Of a stretch of DNA of 64,000 nt, positions 55,161 to 63,712 are shown piece after piece; the stretch's first letter is position 1; each line of letters opens with the position of its first letter. The stretch is from Nocardia acididurans (GTDB taxonomy: Bacteria > Actinomycetota > Actinomycetes > Mycobacteriales > Mycobacteriaceae). The stretch is from NCBI RefSeq assembly GCF_016741815.1, contig NZ_JAERRJ010000013.1, positions 1 to 64,000 of the forward strand, given 5' to 3'. The notes below the pieces were generated by a model. It ran no database searches and was not told the origin of the DNA. It was given only the letters and a program-made list of their open reading frames with translations. Position numbers and translations under genes: made by a program.

Positions 55161-55262
55161 CCCGCCGGATCGGGGAGCCCTGACGGCGGAGTCCAGCCCG
55201 GAATTCCGTCATCGCAGCTCCCGCACCCGCCGGGGTCCGTGCGTAGCGGACTGGACGGTGTG

Positions 55263-56486
55263 ATGATCGAAGGTATGCGCGATGTGCTGCCTCGGCTGAT
55301 CGACCTGGTCCGGGAGGGGCCGGTCGCACTCGCGCGCGTCGTCGGCGTCACCGGCTCGGGCCCGCGACAGGTCGGGGCGGCCATGATCGTCACCGGCACC
55401 GGCGAGGTGGTCGGATCGCTGTCCGGCGGCTGCGTCGAAGCGGCTGTCGCGGAATCGGCGGCGCACGTGATCGACGGCGGTGAGGCGGTACTCGAGCGCT
55501 TCGGCATCGCCGACCCCGACGGCATCGCGATCGGGCTCACCTGCGGCGGCGAGATGGAGGTCTTCCTCGAGCGGGTGGACGCGACGCGATTGCCGCTGCT
55601 GGAAGCACTGCGAAGCGATCTCGCCGAGGGCCGCGCGGTGGCCCTGGTCACCACCCTGGACGGTGCGCCCCAGTGGCGGCTGATCCGTCCACGGCTGGAG
55701 CGTCCGCGTTCCGGTGCGGAGCGAGCGCTGGATTCCTCCGATCACGGTGCCCGCCAGTCTGATTCGTTCGAGGCGAGCTCCGCCCGCCCCGTCGATGTCG
55801 CCGGTGGCAGGGACGGCGAGGACGGTGATGCCGTCGGGTCCGGCCCGAGGGACATCAGCCGGGACGCGCTCGGTCTGGCGCACGCGGGCCGGACCGGGAC
55901 GGTCGGGTCGGAGGAGTGCGTTCCGACCGCGTTCCCGCCGCGCGCCTTCGTGCAGAGCTTCGGCCCGCCCGCGCGAATGATCCTCGCGGGCGCGAACGAT
56001 TTCGTGCGGGCTCTGAGCAGGCTCGGCCGGCAGTTGGGCTACCGCGTCACGGTCGTCGACGCCCGCGAAACCTTCGCCACCGCGGCACGATTCCCCGCGG
56101 CGCACGACGTGGTGGTGGACTGGCCGCACCGCTACCTGCGGCGTGAACACGAGCGCGGCCGAATCGATTCGCGCACCGTCGTTCTGGTGCTCACCCACGA
56201 CACCAAATTCGACGTGCCCATGCTCGCAACAGCTTTGGATATCGCGGACATCGCCTTCCTCGGAGCTCTGGGTTCCCGCCGCACTCACACCGACCGGGTA
56301 GCCCGGCTCGCCGCCGCCGGCGTCACCCCGGACCAACTGCGCCGGTTGCACAGCCCGGTGGGCCTGGACCTCAATGCCGTCACACCCGATGAAACGGCGG
56401 TTTCCATTGCGGCACAGATCATCGCGGAGGCCGGTGGCGCGTCCGGCCGCGCGCTGGCCGCCCTCGACGGCCCGATCCACCGCTGA
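55263..56486 (+). CDS. XdhC/CoxI family molybdenum hydroxylase maturation protein
   Basis: The 407-residue protein has the XdhC_CoxI N-terminal domain (VVGVTGSGPRQVGAAM, GSLSGGCVEAAV, GLTCGGEMEVFLE) and a C-terminal XdhC Rossmann-like domain (ILAGANDFVRALSRLG ... LGYRVTVVDARETFATAARF). Relatives insert or sulfurate the molybdenum cofactor of xanthine/aldehyde oxidoreductases. A poorly conserved insertion of about 70 residues separates the two domains. The ATG at 55263 is chosen; 55275 is possible. It lies 0.6 kb from the paoC-like gene on the opposite strand and probably serves it, like E. coli PaoD. Confidence 0.87.
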   Translation: MIEGMRDVLPRLIDLVREGPVALARVVGVTGSGPRQVGAAMIVTGTGEVVGSLSGGCVEAAVAESAAHVIDGGEAVLERFGIADPDGIAIGLTCGGEMEVFLERVDATRLPLLEALRSDLAEGRAVALVTTLDGAPQWRLIRPRLERPRSGAERALDSSDHGARQSDSFEASSARPVDVAGGRDGEDGDAVGSGPRDISRDALGLAHAGRTGTVGSEECVPTAFPPRAFVQSFGPPARMILAGANDFVRALSRLGRQLGYRVTVVDARETFATAARFPAAHDVVVDWPHRYLRREHERGRIDSRTVVLVLTHDTKFDVPMLATALDIADIAFLGALGSRRTHTDRVARLAAAGVTPDQLRRLHSPVGLDLNAVTPDETAVSIAAQIIAEAGGASGRALAALDGPIHR

Positions 56487-56520
56487 ACAGGGGCCTGCTC
56501 TGCTGGTGCGACAGCCGGGC

Positions 56521-57033
56521 TCACCTGTTCCGGAGGGCCGGCTCCGGACGCACCGCGTGGGCCAGGTGGGCGCGGAAATGCGGGCAGGTGCGAAAGTCGT
56601 CGGCTCGGCATTGGAGAGCGTCGTAGATCGCCAGCAGGCCCCCGGGGCTCAGGACCCGCCGGATATCGGTCGCGGCGGCGGCCACATCCGGCCATTCGTG
56701 CATGCTCAGGCTGGAGATCACCACATCGAAACTCGCGGCGGGGTAGGGGAGTCCGGTGACATCCCCGACCACGAGCTCGGCCCGCCGATCCAGGCGCCCG
56801 GCGGCGAGCGCGATCATGTGCGGTGACAGGTCGACCCCGTGCAGCCGCAGGTCCGGTCGGCGGTCGGCGAGGTGGGTCAGCAGTTTTCCGGGGCCGGTGC
56901 CGATATCGAGGACTGTCGCGCCCCGCGTTGCCGTCCGGTCGACGTCGGCCGTGATGTGGCGGTAGAGGCCCTTGAGCAGGCGGGTGGCGCGGCGGTCGTA
57001 GGAGCGGCTGGCCTGGAGGTCGAAGCTGGTCAT
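56521..57033 (-). CDS. Class I SAM-dependent methyltransferase
   Basis: The 170-residue protein has the Rossmann-like methyltransferase core: motif I VLDIGTGPGKLLTHL, post I LHGVDLSPHMIALA, motif II-like FDVVISSLSMHEWPD and the motif III segment LSPGGLLAIYDAL. It is shorter than most class I enzymes (about 200-250 residues) and lacks a clear substrate-binding cap. It lies between the XdhC gene and the molybdenum hydroxylase genes, close enough to be at the end of that operon. The substrate is unknown. Confidence 0.83.
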   Translation of the reverse strand: MTSFDLQASRSYDRRATRLLKGLYRHITADVDRTATRGATVLDIGTGPGKLLTHLADRRPDLRLHGVDLSPHMIALAAGRLDRRAELVVGDVTGLPYPAASFDVVISSLSMHEWPDVAAAATDIRRVLSPGGLLAIYDALQCRADDFRTCPHFRAHLAHAVRPEPALRNR

Positions 57034-57071
57034 GGCATCCCTTTCGTCCGGTGTGCCGCCAGCCTCCGGCT

Positions 57072-59333
57072 TCAGGTCGACCTGAAGTCAAGCAGGTGTT
57101 CGATGCGGACCGGGATCTCGCGGACGCGGACACCGGTGGCGTGGTGGATGGCGTTGATGACCGCGGCGGCGGCCCCGATCATGCCGAGTTCGCCGAGTCC
57201 CTTGACGCCCAGGGGATTCACGACATTGTCCTCGACCTCCACGAAGGAGATGTCCACCTCGGGTGCGTCGGCATTCACCGGCAGCAGGTATTCCAGCAGG
57301 GACGCGTTGGCCCAGCTGCCGTCACGCACATCCGGCAGCGTCGCCTCCATGAGCGCCTGGGACAGACCCCAGTTCATGCCGCCCAGCACCTGACTGCGCG
57401 CGAGTTTCGCATTGAGCACCCGTCCCGGCGCGAACGTGCCGACCATGCGCCGCACCCGGACCAGTCCGAGATCCGGATCGACGGCGACCTCGGCGAACTG
57501 CGCCCCGAAACTGATCTTTCCGAACGGGGTGTTCTGGTCCGGCGGATTCCAGGCGCCGATGGCCTCCATATCGATGAGGTGATGCCGGGTGAGAAGCGCC
57601 GAATACGTCTCCCCGACAGCGGGATTCGCGCGCACCCGCAGCCGCCCCTGATGCACCTCGAGTTCGGCGGCGATGCGGCCGTGCAGCGGCGACGCGCTGT
57701 CGCCGATCGCCAGCTCCATCACCTGCGCCAGCAGGTCACCGCACGCGGTGTGCACGGCGGCGCTGATCATGCCCGCTCCCATGGAGCCCACGGCGGCGGC
57801 GATATTCGGGTAGTCGGAATCGCCGATATCGACTCGGACACTGTCGAATTCGAGTCCCATCGCATCTCCGGCCACCTGCGCCATGGTGGTCGCGACGCCG
57901 GTCCCGAAGTCCTGGGTGCCGGCCTGCACCACCAGTGACCCGTCGGCCAGCAGGCGCGCATGGGCCCGCTGTGGCTGTCCGGGCGCGTAGACCGGATAGC
58001 CCGCCGTGCCCATACCCCAGCCGATGAGCCAGTCCCCGTCCCGGCGTGCTCCGGCCGCCCGCTGTTCGGCCGACCAGCCGAACCGTTCGGCGGCGGTGCG
58101 CACGCACTCCACGTATCCGTCCGAGCTCCAGGGATGTCCGCTCTCCGGATCGATGGCGGCGTGATTGCGCAGCCGCAGTTCCATCGGGTCGACGCCCAGT
58201 TCCTCGGCCAGTTCGTCGATGGCGCATTCGAGGGCGACCATGCCGGAGGCCTCACCCGGCCCGCGCATGAACGTCGGGGTCATGATGTTGCCGCTGACGA
58301 GCTGATACTGCCCGTCGTAGTGGGGGATGGCGTATGCCTGCCCGGCGACGCCGAGTGACAGTTCCGCCCAGTCGTCGAAAGGTGAAGTGACCGAGAGCTT
58401 GTGATGCCGCAGCCCGGTGAAGCCGCCGTCCGCGTCGCAGGTGAGGGTGACCCGCTGCTCCTGCTCCTCGCGCAACCCGGTGCCGTAGAACATCTGCTCG
58501 CGGTCGAGCACGAGCTTCACCGGCCGCCCGATCTCGCGCGCGATCATGGGTGCGAGCGTCACATGCGGCCACATCATGGCCTTCGCGCCGAATCCGCCTC
58601 CCACGTAATGGGATACGACGCGCACATGGCTGGGCGAGATGCCCAGGTAGGCGGCCACGGTCGCCTGGGTGGCATTTATGCCCTGGGTGGAATCGTAGAT
58701 GGTGACGGTGTCGCCGTCCCACACCGCCGCGGTGGCCGAACATTCGATGGGATTGTGATGGTTGGCGGCGAAATGATAAGTGGCGTCGAAGGTATGGGCG
58801 GCCGACCGCGCGGCCGCCTCGAAATCGCCGCGGGTCTGCACGGCCGGAACCAGCCCGCAGAAGATCTTCTCCGGCTGGTACCGGGCGTCGCGGCCGTCGT
58901 CCAGCCGGATCAGCGGGTCCTTGTGCTTGTAGTCGGCGGTGACGAGTTCGGCGGCGTGCTGGGCGATTTCGAAGGTGTCCGCGAGCACGACGGCGATGGG
59001 CTGGCCGTAGTAGTGGATCTCGCCGTCCTGCATGGGGAAGAAGGTCTGCCCCGGCGCGGGCCCGCCGTACGCGGACGGGAACTGCGGTGGGATCGTGGCC
59101 ACCTTCGGCAGGTTCTCGTGCGTGAACACCGCGAGCGCGCCCGCGTTCAGTGCGGCCCGGATATCGACGGATCGCACACTGCCGCACCCGATCCGAGCGC
59201 CCACGAGGACCGCGTGCACGACTCCGGGCAGGGGTATCTCGGCCGTGTAGTGCGCCGCGCCGGTCACCTTGGCGCGTCCGTCGACGCGATCGAAGCCGCG
59301 CCCGACCAGCGGACCGGACATGGTGGCGGTCAT
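57072..59333 (-). CDS. Molybdopterin-binding subunit of an aldehyde/xanthine oxidoreductase (PaoC/YagR type)
   Basis: The 753-residue protein has the a/b hammerhead domain (YTAEIPLPGVVHAVLV) and the molybdenum-cofactor-binding core with YVGGGFGAK, FMRGPGEASG and the catalytic glutamate in GVKGLGELGMIG. Length and motif order match the xanthine oxidase family. It is the catalytic subunit of a three-subunit enzyme whose FAD and 2Fe-2S subunits lie immediately upstream. Its ATG overlaps the FAD gene stop (ATGA). The 4-Cys pattern in the FAD subunit makes PaoC/YagR the closest named type, oxidising aldehydes. No export signal is seen. Confidence 0.88.
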   Translation of the reverse strand: MTATMSGPLVGRGFDRVDGRAKVTGAAHYTAEIPLPGVVHAVLVGARIGCGSVRSVDIRAALNAGALAVFTHENLPKVATIPPQFPSAYGGPAPGQTFFPMQDGEIHYYGQPIAVVLADTFEIAQHAAELVTADYKHKDPLIRLDDGRDARYQPEKIFCGLVPAVQTRGDFEAAARSAAHTFDATYHFAANHHNPIECSATAAVWDGDTVTIYDSTQGINATQATVAAYLGISPSHVRVVSHYVGGGFGAKAMMWPHVTLAPMIAREIGRPVKLVLDREQMFYGTGLREEQEQRVTLTCDADGGFTGLRHHKLSVTSPFDDWAELSLGVAGQAYAIPHYDGQYQLVSGNIMTPTFMRGPGEASGMVALECAIDELAEELGVDPMELRLRNHAAIDPESGHPWSSDGYVECVRTAAERFGWSAEQRAAGARRDGDWLIGWGMGTAGYPVYAPGQPQRAHARLLADGSLVVQAGTQDFGTGVATTMAQVAGDAMGLEFDSVRVDIGDSDYPNIAAAVGSMGAGMISAAVHTACGDLLAQVMELAIGDSASPLHGRIAAELEVHQGRLRVRANPAVGETYSALLTRHHLIDMEAIGAWNPPDQNTPFGKISFGAQFAEVAVDPDLGLVRVRRMVGTFAPGRVLNAKLARSQVLGGMNWGLSQALMEATLPDVRDGSWANASLLEYLLPVNADAPEVDISFVEVEDNVVNPLGVKGLGELGMIGAAAAVINAIHHATGVRVREIPVRIEHLLDFRST

Positions 59334-60340
59334 CGTGCACCTCCCAGCGGATTCACCGGTGGCCGAACGGCTTCCAGGGCCCGCACCAGGGTGCGCTGGG
59401 CCAGTTCGACTTTGAAGACGTTCATGGGATGCGAGGTGTCGGCCGCCTCGAGTTCGGCGGCCGCCGCCTTGGCGAAATTCGCCGGGGTGGCGGATTTCCC
59501 GAGCAGCAGGGATTCGGCGGTGCGCGCCCGCCACGGCTTGGTGGCGATGCCGCCCAACCCGATTCGCACGTCCACGACGGTGCCGTCGGCCACGTTCATG
59601 GCGACCGCGGCCGAGGTCAGCGCGAATTCGTAGGATTCGCGGTCCCGTACCTTGAGGTAGTGCGAGTTGCGCGCGAACGGCAACGGCGGCACGTCGATCC
59701 GGGTGATCAGCTCGTCCGCGGCGATCGGATGCTCCAGGTGCGGTGTGGTGCCCGGCAGCAGGAAGAAGTCGTCGAAGTCGATGGTCCGTTCGCCGCGCGG
59801 ACCCCACACGGTGACCGTGGCGTCCAGTGCGACCAGCGGTATCGCCACATCGGAGGGATGGGTGGCGAAGCACATCGGGCTGGTGCCGAGAATCGCGTGC
59901 CCCCGGTGGATTCCGTCCATGGCCGCGCATCCGGCTCCGGGATCGCGTTTGTTGCACGCCCTTTCGGTCTCCCGGAAGTAGGCGCAGCGCACCTTCTGCA
60001 TGAGGTTGCCGCCCATGGTCGCCATATTCCGCAGCTGCGCCGACGCGCCCTTCCACAGGGCCACCGACAGGAACGGATACCGTTCCCGCACACCGGCTTC
60101 CGCGGCGACCTCGCTCATCTTGGCCAGGGCGCCGATGCGCAGCCCGCCCGCGGCGGTGTGCTCGATGCCGCCGAGCGGCAGCCAGGTGATGTCGACGACA
60201 TTGGCGGGTTCCATGGCCCCGATGCGGAGCATGTCCACGAGCGTGGTGCCGCCGGCCAGGAAAACCGTGTCCGGCCTGGAGGTTACGGTGCTGACCGCCT
60301 GTTCGAGCGAGGTGGGCCGGGCGTAGGCGAGAGGTTTCAC
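59330..60340 (-). CDS. FAD-binding subunit with extra cysteine cluster (PaoB/YagS type)
   Basis: The 336-residue protein has the FAD-binding segment FLAGGTTLVDMLRIG and GASAQLRNMATMGGNLMQ, followed by four cysteines (in VRCAYFR, RACNKRDP, GAGC and SPMCFATHPSD). This pattern matches the extra [4Fe-4S] cluster of E. coli PaoB/YagS. It would pass electrons between FAD, the clusters and the molybdenum subunit. The GTG start overlaps the 2Fe-2S gene stop by a GTGA arrangement, and its stop overlaps the large subunit start, so all three genes are coupled. Confidence 0.86.
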   Translation of the reverse strand: MKPLAYARPTSLEQAVSTVTSRPDTVFLAGGTTLVDMLRIGAMEPANVVDITWLPLGGIEHTAAGGLRIGALAKMSEVAAEAGVRERYPFLSVALWKGASAQLRNMATMGGNLMQKVRCAYFRETERACNKRDPGAGCAAMDGIHRGHAILGTSPMCFATHPSDVAIPLVALDATVTVWGPRGERTIDFDDFFLLPGTTPHLEHPIAADELITRIDVPPLPFARNSHYLKVRDRESYEFALTSAAVAMNVADGTVVDVRIGLGGIATKPWRARTAESLLLGKSATPANFAKAAAAELEAADTSHPMNVFKVELAQRTLVRALEAVRPPVNPLGGAR

Positions 60341-60885
60341 GGCCGCTCTCCGTCCGCCTCGCGCATGGCGTCGCGTCCGTTGCGGACGGCCTCGCGGATG
60401 TTCTGGTAGGCGGCGCAGCGGCAGATGTTGCCGCTCATCCACTCCGCGGTCTCGGTGTCGGATTCCGCGTGTCCCTCGTCCACGCATTTGATGGCCGACA
60501 TGATCTGCCCGGGTGTGCAGTACCCGCACTGGAATCCATCGGCTTCCAGGAACGCCTGCTGCATGGGGTGCAGCTGGTCCCCGTCGGCGACGCCCTCGAT
60601 GGTGGTGATCTCGCGGCCCTCGGCGGCCATCGCCAGGGTGAGGCAGGCCAGCACCCGCCGGTTGTCCACCCATACCGTGCAGGCCCCGCAGCCGCCCTGG
60701 TCGCAGCCCTTCTTGGTGCCGGTGAGGTGCAGGTGCTCGCGCAGCGCGTCCAGCAGGCTGGTGCGTGGTTCGAGCACCGCGAAATGCTCGTGACCGTTGA
60801 CGCGCAGGGTGGCCATGATGCGGGTGGGCCCGATGAATTCCGCGGGCGCGACCCCCGTCCGGCCGGTCGACGGCTCGACTGTCAT
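60337..60885 (-). CDS. 2Fe-2S subunit of the molybdenum hydroxylase (PaoA/YagT type)
   Basis: The 182-residue protein has the plant-type ferredoxin motif (GTKKGCDQGGCGACTVWVD plus a later Cys) and the second [2Fe-2S] motif in GFQCGYCTPGQIMSAIK and GNICRCAAYQNI. It is the electron-transfer subunit of the three-part enzyme. Unlike E. coli PaoA, it carries no twin-arginine signal (its start is MTVEPSTGRTGVAP), so the complex is probably cytosolic. The ATG has an ideal GGAGGA ribosome site. It heads the coupled 2Fe-2S/FAD/molybdenum operon. Confidence 0.9.
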   Translation of the reverse strand: MTVEPSTGRTGVAPAEFIGPTRIMATLRVNGHEHFAVLEPRTSLLDALREHLHLTGTKKGCDQGGCGACTVWVDNRRVLACLTLAMAAEGREITTIEGVADGDQLHPMQQAFLEADGFQCGYCTPGQIMSAIKCVDEGHAESDTETAEWMSGNICRCAAYQNIREAVRNGRDAMREADGERP

Positions 60886-61116
60886 ATACGTCCTCCTGCC
60901 CGGTTCGACGCCGTGCGGCGTCGCGGAAAGTGCTGGATTACGTGCGAATACGAGCTGGCAACATCCTAGCAATCTGGGCCGGTGCGCGCAGCGCGAGCGA
61001 CGATCCCGAATCCGGTTACGGCGGCGCGCACGCTAGGCTCGATGCGGCAGTTCGTGGCATTGAGCAGGAGGCGGGTCATCGAGGAGCGGGCGGTCGCGGC
61101 GACGGAGTCGGCGCGC

Positions 61117-61791
61117 TTGATCGGCAGGATTTTGCCCAGCGGAGTGGCGGCGGCCGAACTGCTGGCGTACCCGGAGGACTTGAAACCACACCCCGGCGAG
61201 GAGCACCTCATCACCAAGGCGGTGGAGAAGCGGCGCCGCGATTTCATCGGCGCGCGCTACTGCGCCCGGCAGGCCCTGGCCCAGCTGGGTGAGCCCGCGG
61301 TCGCCATCGGCAAGGCCGACGACGGCGCACCGGTCTGGCCGCGCGGTATCGTCGGCAGCCTGACCCACACCGAGGGCTACAAGGCCGCGGTGCTGGCCCA
61401 CAAACTCCGCTTCCGATCGGTGGGCATCGACGCCGAACCGCACGCGGAACTGCCCGACGGCGTCCTCGACTCGGTCAGCCTGCCCGCGGAACGCGAGTGG
61501 CTGGCCGCGGCGCTGCCCGGCACCGGACTGCATCTGGACCGGCTGCTGTTCTGTGCCAAGGAGGCCACCTACAAGACCTGGCGTCCGCTCACCGGCCGGT
61601 GGCTCGGCTTCGAGGACGCGCACATCACCTTCACCGTCGACGAGGAATCCGGCGGCAGTGGCGGCGGCACCTTCCACAGCGAACTGCTGATCCCCGGCAA
61701 CACCACCGACGGCGGCTCCCCGCTGAAATCCTTCGACGGCCGCTGGATCGTCGCCGACGGTCTCATTCTGACCGCGATCGTGGAGGCCTGA
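61117..61791 (+). CDS. pptT: 4'-Phosphopantetheinyl transferase (PptT/Npt type)
   Basis: The 224-residue Sfp-type enzyme has the conserved motifs SVGIDAEPH (magnesium binding) and FCAKEATYKTW, plus an acidic RWLGFEDAHITF segment. Length and sequence resemble Npt of Nocardia iowensis (222 residues) and PptT of M. tuberculosis. It transfers phosphopantetheine from CoA to acyl, peptidyl and aryl carrier proteins, including the thiolation domain of Car. The TTG at 61117 (GGAG nine bases upstream) fits homologue starts; an in-frame ATG at 61042 would add 25 unsupported residues. Its stop shares one base with truB (TGATG). Confidence 0.93.
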   Translation: MIGRILPSGVAAAELLAYPEDLKPHPGEEHLITKAVEKRRRDFIGARYCARQALAQLGEPAVAIGKADDGAPVWPRGIVGSLTHTEGYKAAVLAHKLRFRSVGIDAEPHAELPDGVLDSVSLPAEREWLAAALPGTGLHLDRLLFCAKEATYKTWRPLTGRWLGFEDAHITFTVDEESGGSGGGTFHSELLIPGNTTDGGSPLKSFDGRWIVADGLILTAIVEA

Positions 61792-62726
61792 TGAGCGAGA
61801 AGCGCACCCCCGTGGTCGACGCCCTCGGCGGACTGCTGATCGTCGACAAGGACGGCGGCTGGACCAGCCACGACGTGGTCGCCAAGAGCCGAAGGCTGTT
61901 GCGCACCAAGAAGATCGGGCACGCCGGCACCCTCGACCCGATGGCCACCGGCGTACTGGTGCTCGGCGTGGAGCGCGCCACCAAGATGCTCGGCCTGCTC
62001 ACCCTGACCACCAAGGCGTACACCGCCACCATCCGGCTCGGGCAGTCCACCGTCACCGACGACGCCGAGGGCGAGGTGGTGGCCACCACCGCCGCCGGGC
62101 ACGTCACCGACGCCGAGATCGCCTCCGGCGTAGCCGAATTGACCGGCGACATCCAGCAGGTCCCCGCCACCGTCAGCGCCATCAAGGTCAACGGTGAGCG
62201 CGCCTACGCGCGCGCCCGCGCCGGTGAGGACGTCCAGCTGGCCGCCCGCCCCGTCACCGTGAGCCGCTTCGATGTGCTGGCCCGCCGTGATGTCGACACC
62301 GGCACAGCGCAATTCGTGGACCTCGAGGTCGAGGTCGAATGCTCCTCGGGCACCTACATCCGCGCCCTGGCCCGCGACCTCGGCGAAAAGCTCGGTGTGG
62401 GAGGACATCTCACCGCGCTGCGGCGAACCCGGGTGGGGCCCTTCACGCTCGAGCACGCCCGCACCCTCGAGCAGCTGACCGCCGCCGCGGAGGCGGAGGA
62501 ACCGCTGCTCAGCCTGGACATCGACCAGGCGGCGCGCACCGCGTTCCCGACCCGCGAGATCGACGACAAGCAGGCCGACGACCTCCGCAACGGCCGCTGG
62601 CTCGAACCCGTCGGCGTCAAAGGCGTGTACGCGGCGATGGATTCGGCCGGCCGGGCCATCGCCCTGCTCCAGGAGAGCGGTAAACGCGCCTCCTCGGTCA
62701 TGGTGGTGCGGCCCTCGAACCTATGA
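61791..62726 (+). CDS. truB: tRNA pseudouridine-55 synthase
   Basis: The 311-residue protein has the TruB motifs GGLLIVDKDGGWTSHDVV, KIGHAGTLDPMATGVL with catalytic D49, and a C-terminal PUA-like domain (KQADDLRNGRWLEP). It makes pseudouridine 55 in the T-arm of tRNAs and acts as a tRNA-folding chaperone. The start codon overlaps the pptT stop by one base, an arrangement conserved in mycobacteria (Rv2794c-Rv2793c). It is followed by a lipoprotein gene after a 106-bp gap. Confidence 0.95.
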   Translation: MSEKRTPVVDALGGLLIVDKDGGWTSHDVVAKSRRLLRTKKIGHAGTLDPMATGVLVLGVERATKMLGLLTLTTKAYTATIRLGQSTVTDDAEGEVVATTAAGHVTDAEIASGVAELTGDIQQVPATVSAIKVNGERAYARARAGEDVQLAARPVTVSRFDVLARRDVDTGTAQFVDLEVEVECSSGTYIRALARDLGEKLGVGGHLTALRRTRVGPFTLEHARTLEQLTAAAEAEEPLLSLDIDQAARTAFPTREIDDKQADDLRNGRWLEPVGVKGVYAAMDSAGRAIALLQESGKRASSVMVVRPSNL

Positions 62727-62832
62727 TCGACTCGCCGTCAACACCCCGGAACTGAGGCTACTCACCTGCGGTAATCCCTGTCCCCCCGCGCGCGATATAT
62801 CGGAACAGGACAGCTCGAGGGAGGGCGGAGCG

Positions 62833-63672
62833 ATGCGTGCGCGCAGGCTTCTACAGACAGTGGTGTTGATCGGTGCGACGGTGGTCGCGGCGGCGTGTGG
62901 TTCGGACGAATCACCGCCGGTGCGAGTCGAATCGGTGACGGTGACGACATCGGCGGGCACGCCGGGCGCGACGACGAACCCGCCCGCCGACACCGCACCG
63001 CCGGCGCAGACCCGGCCCGCCACGACGGTGACCACCACGAAGCCCGTGACCACCGTGAAGGAAACCACCAAGCCCCCGGCGAATCCGACGGGCCAGGGCA
63101 CGGTGATCATCCGAACCCAGAGCCTGTCCGGGGTGGCCATCCCGTACGTGCCGGTGACCATCAGCCTGCACCGGCCCTGCGACCCCACCGGCAACGATCT
63201 GCCCGAGGGCACGCCGGAGATCCAGAGCTGGTCCGCGACAACCGATCTCGACGGTCGTGCCAGCTTCAGCGCCCCCGTCGGCTGCTACCGGCTGCGCATG
63301 ACGGCCCCGCCCGGCACCAACCCGGTGCCCGAGGGCATGCACACCCTGTTCCTGCCCGCCGACGGGCAGACCGTGACCGGCCAGTTCCGCTTCCAGGATC
63401 CGGCTCCGGGCCCGATCTGCGCCTCCCAGACCATCGTTCACGATCTGAACGTGGACGCGTGGATGCGGGACGCCACCCCGACCGTCACCAACTGCGACGG
63501 CTACTGGGCGGTCATCGTCTGGGATGTCCCCGGCGACAGCCAGCGCATCGTCTCCCGCACGCCCAGCACCCCGTGGCAGACCTACGTCGGCTTCCCGCAC
63601 GATGTCTGCTGGACCAAGGCGCGCGCGGACGGCGTCCCCGACTCCTTCGAGTCGTACTTCACGAAATGCTGA
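62833..63672 (+). CDS. Secreted lipoprotein of unknown function
   Basis: The 279-residue protein has a lipoprotein signal (LQTVVLIGATVVAAAC, cysteine at 22) and a Thr/Pro-rich spacer (about residues 40-90). The folded part is beta-rich with conserved cysteines (for example VGCYRLRMTAPPGTNPVPEG, TVTNCDGYWAVIVWD and a C-terminal FTKC). The middle resembles a carboxypeptidase-regulatory or prealbumin-like fold (ATTDLDGRASFSAPVG). It should sit on the outer face of the cell membrane. No function is assigned in related organisms that I recall. It may be cotranscribed with truB, but the gap leaves room for its own promoter. Confidence 0.75.
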   Translation: MRARRLLQTVVLIGATVVAAACGSDESPPVRVESVTVTTSAGTPGATTNPPADTAPPAQTRPATTVTTTKPVTTVKETTKPPANPTGQGTVIIRTQSLSGVAIPYVPVTISLHRPCDPTGNDLPEGTPEIQSWSATTDLDGRASFSAPVGCYRLRMTAPPGTNPVPEGMHTLFLPADGQTVTGQFRFQDPAPGPICASQTIVHDLNVDAWMRDATPTVTNCDGYWAVIVWDVPGDSQRIVSRTPSTPWQTYVGFPHDVCWTKARADGVPDSFESYFTKC

Positions 63673-63712
63673 GGTAGCCGCGCGACCGCGCCTGCGTAAC
63701 GGTGCCGCCGGA

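Noticed and set aside
56485-56530. Inverted repeat GAACAGG/CCTGTTC after the XdhC gene
   Set aside because: One arm lies in the coding end of the methyltransferase and the loop is 32 nt, too weak to call a terminator.
57072-60056. Extension of the molybdenum subunit frame upstream of 59333
   Set aside because: The extra 241 codons are a frameshifted reading of the FAD subunit gene; homology begins at the ATG at 59333.
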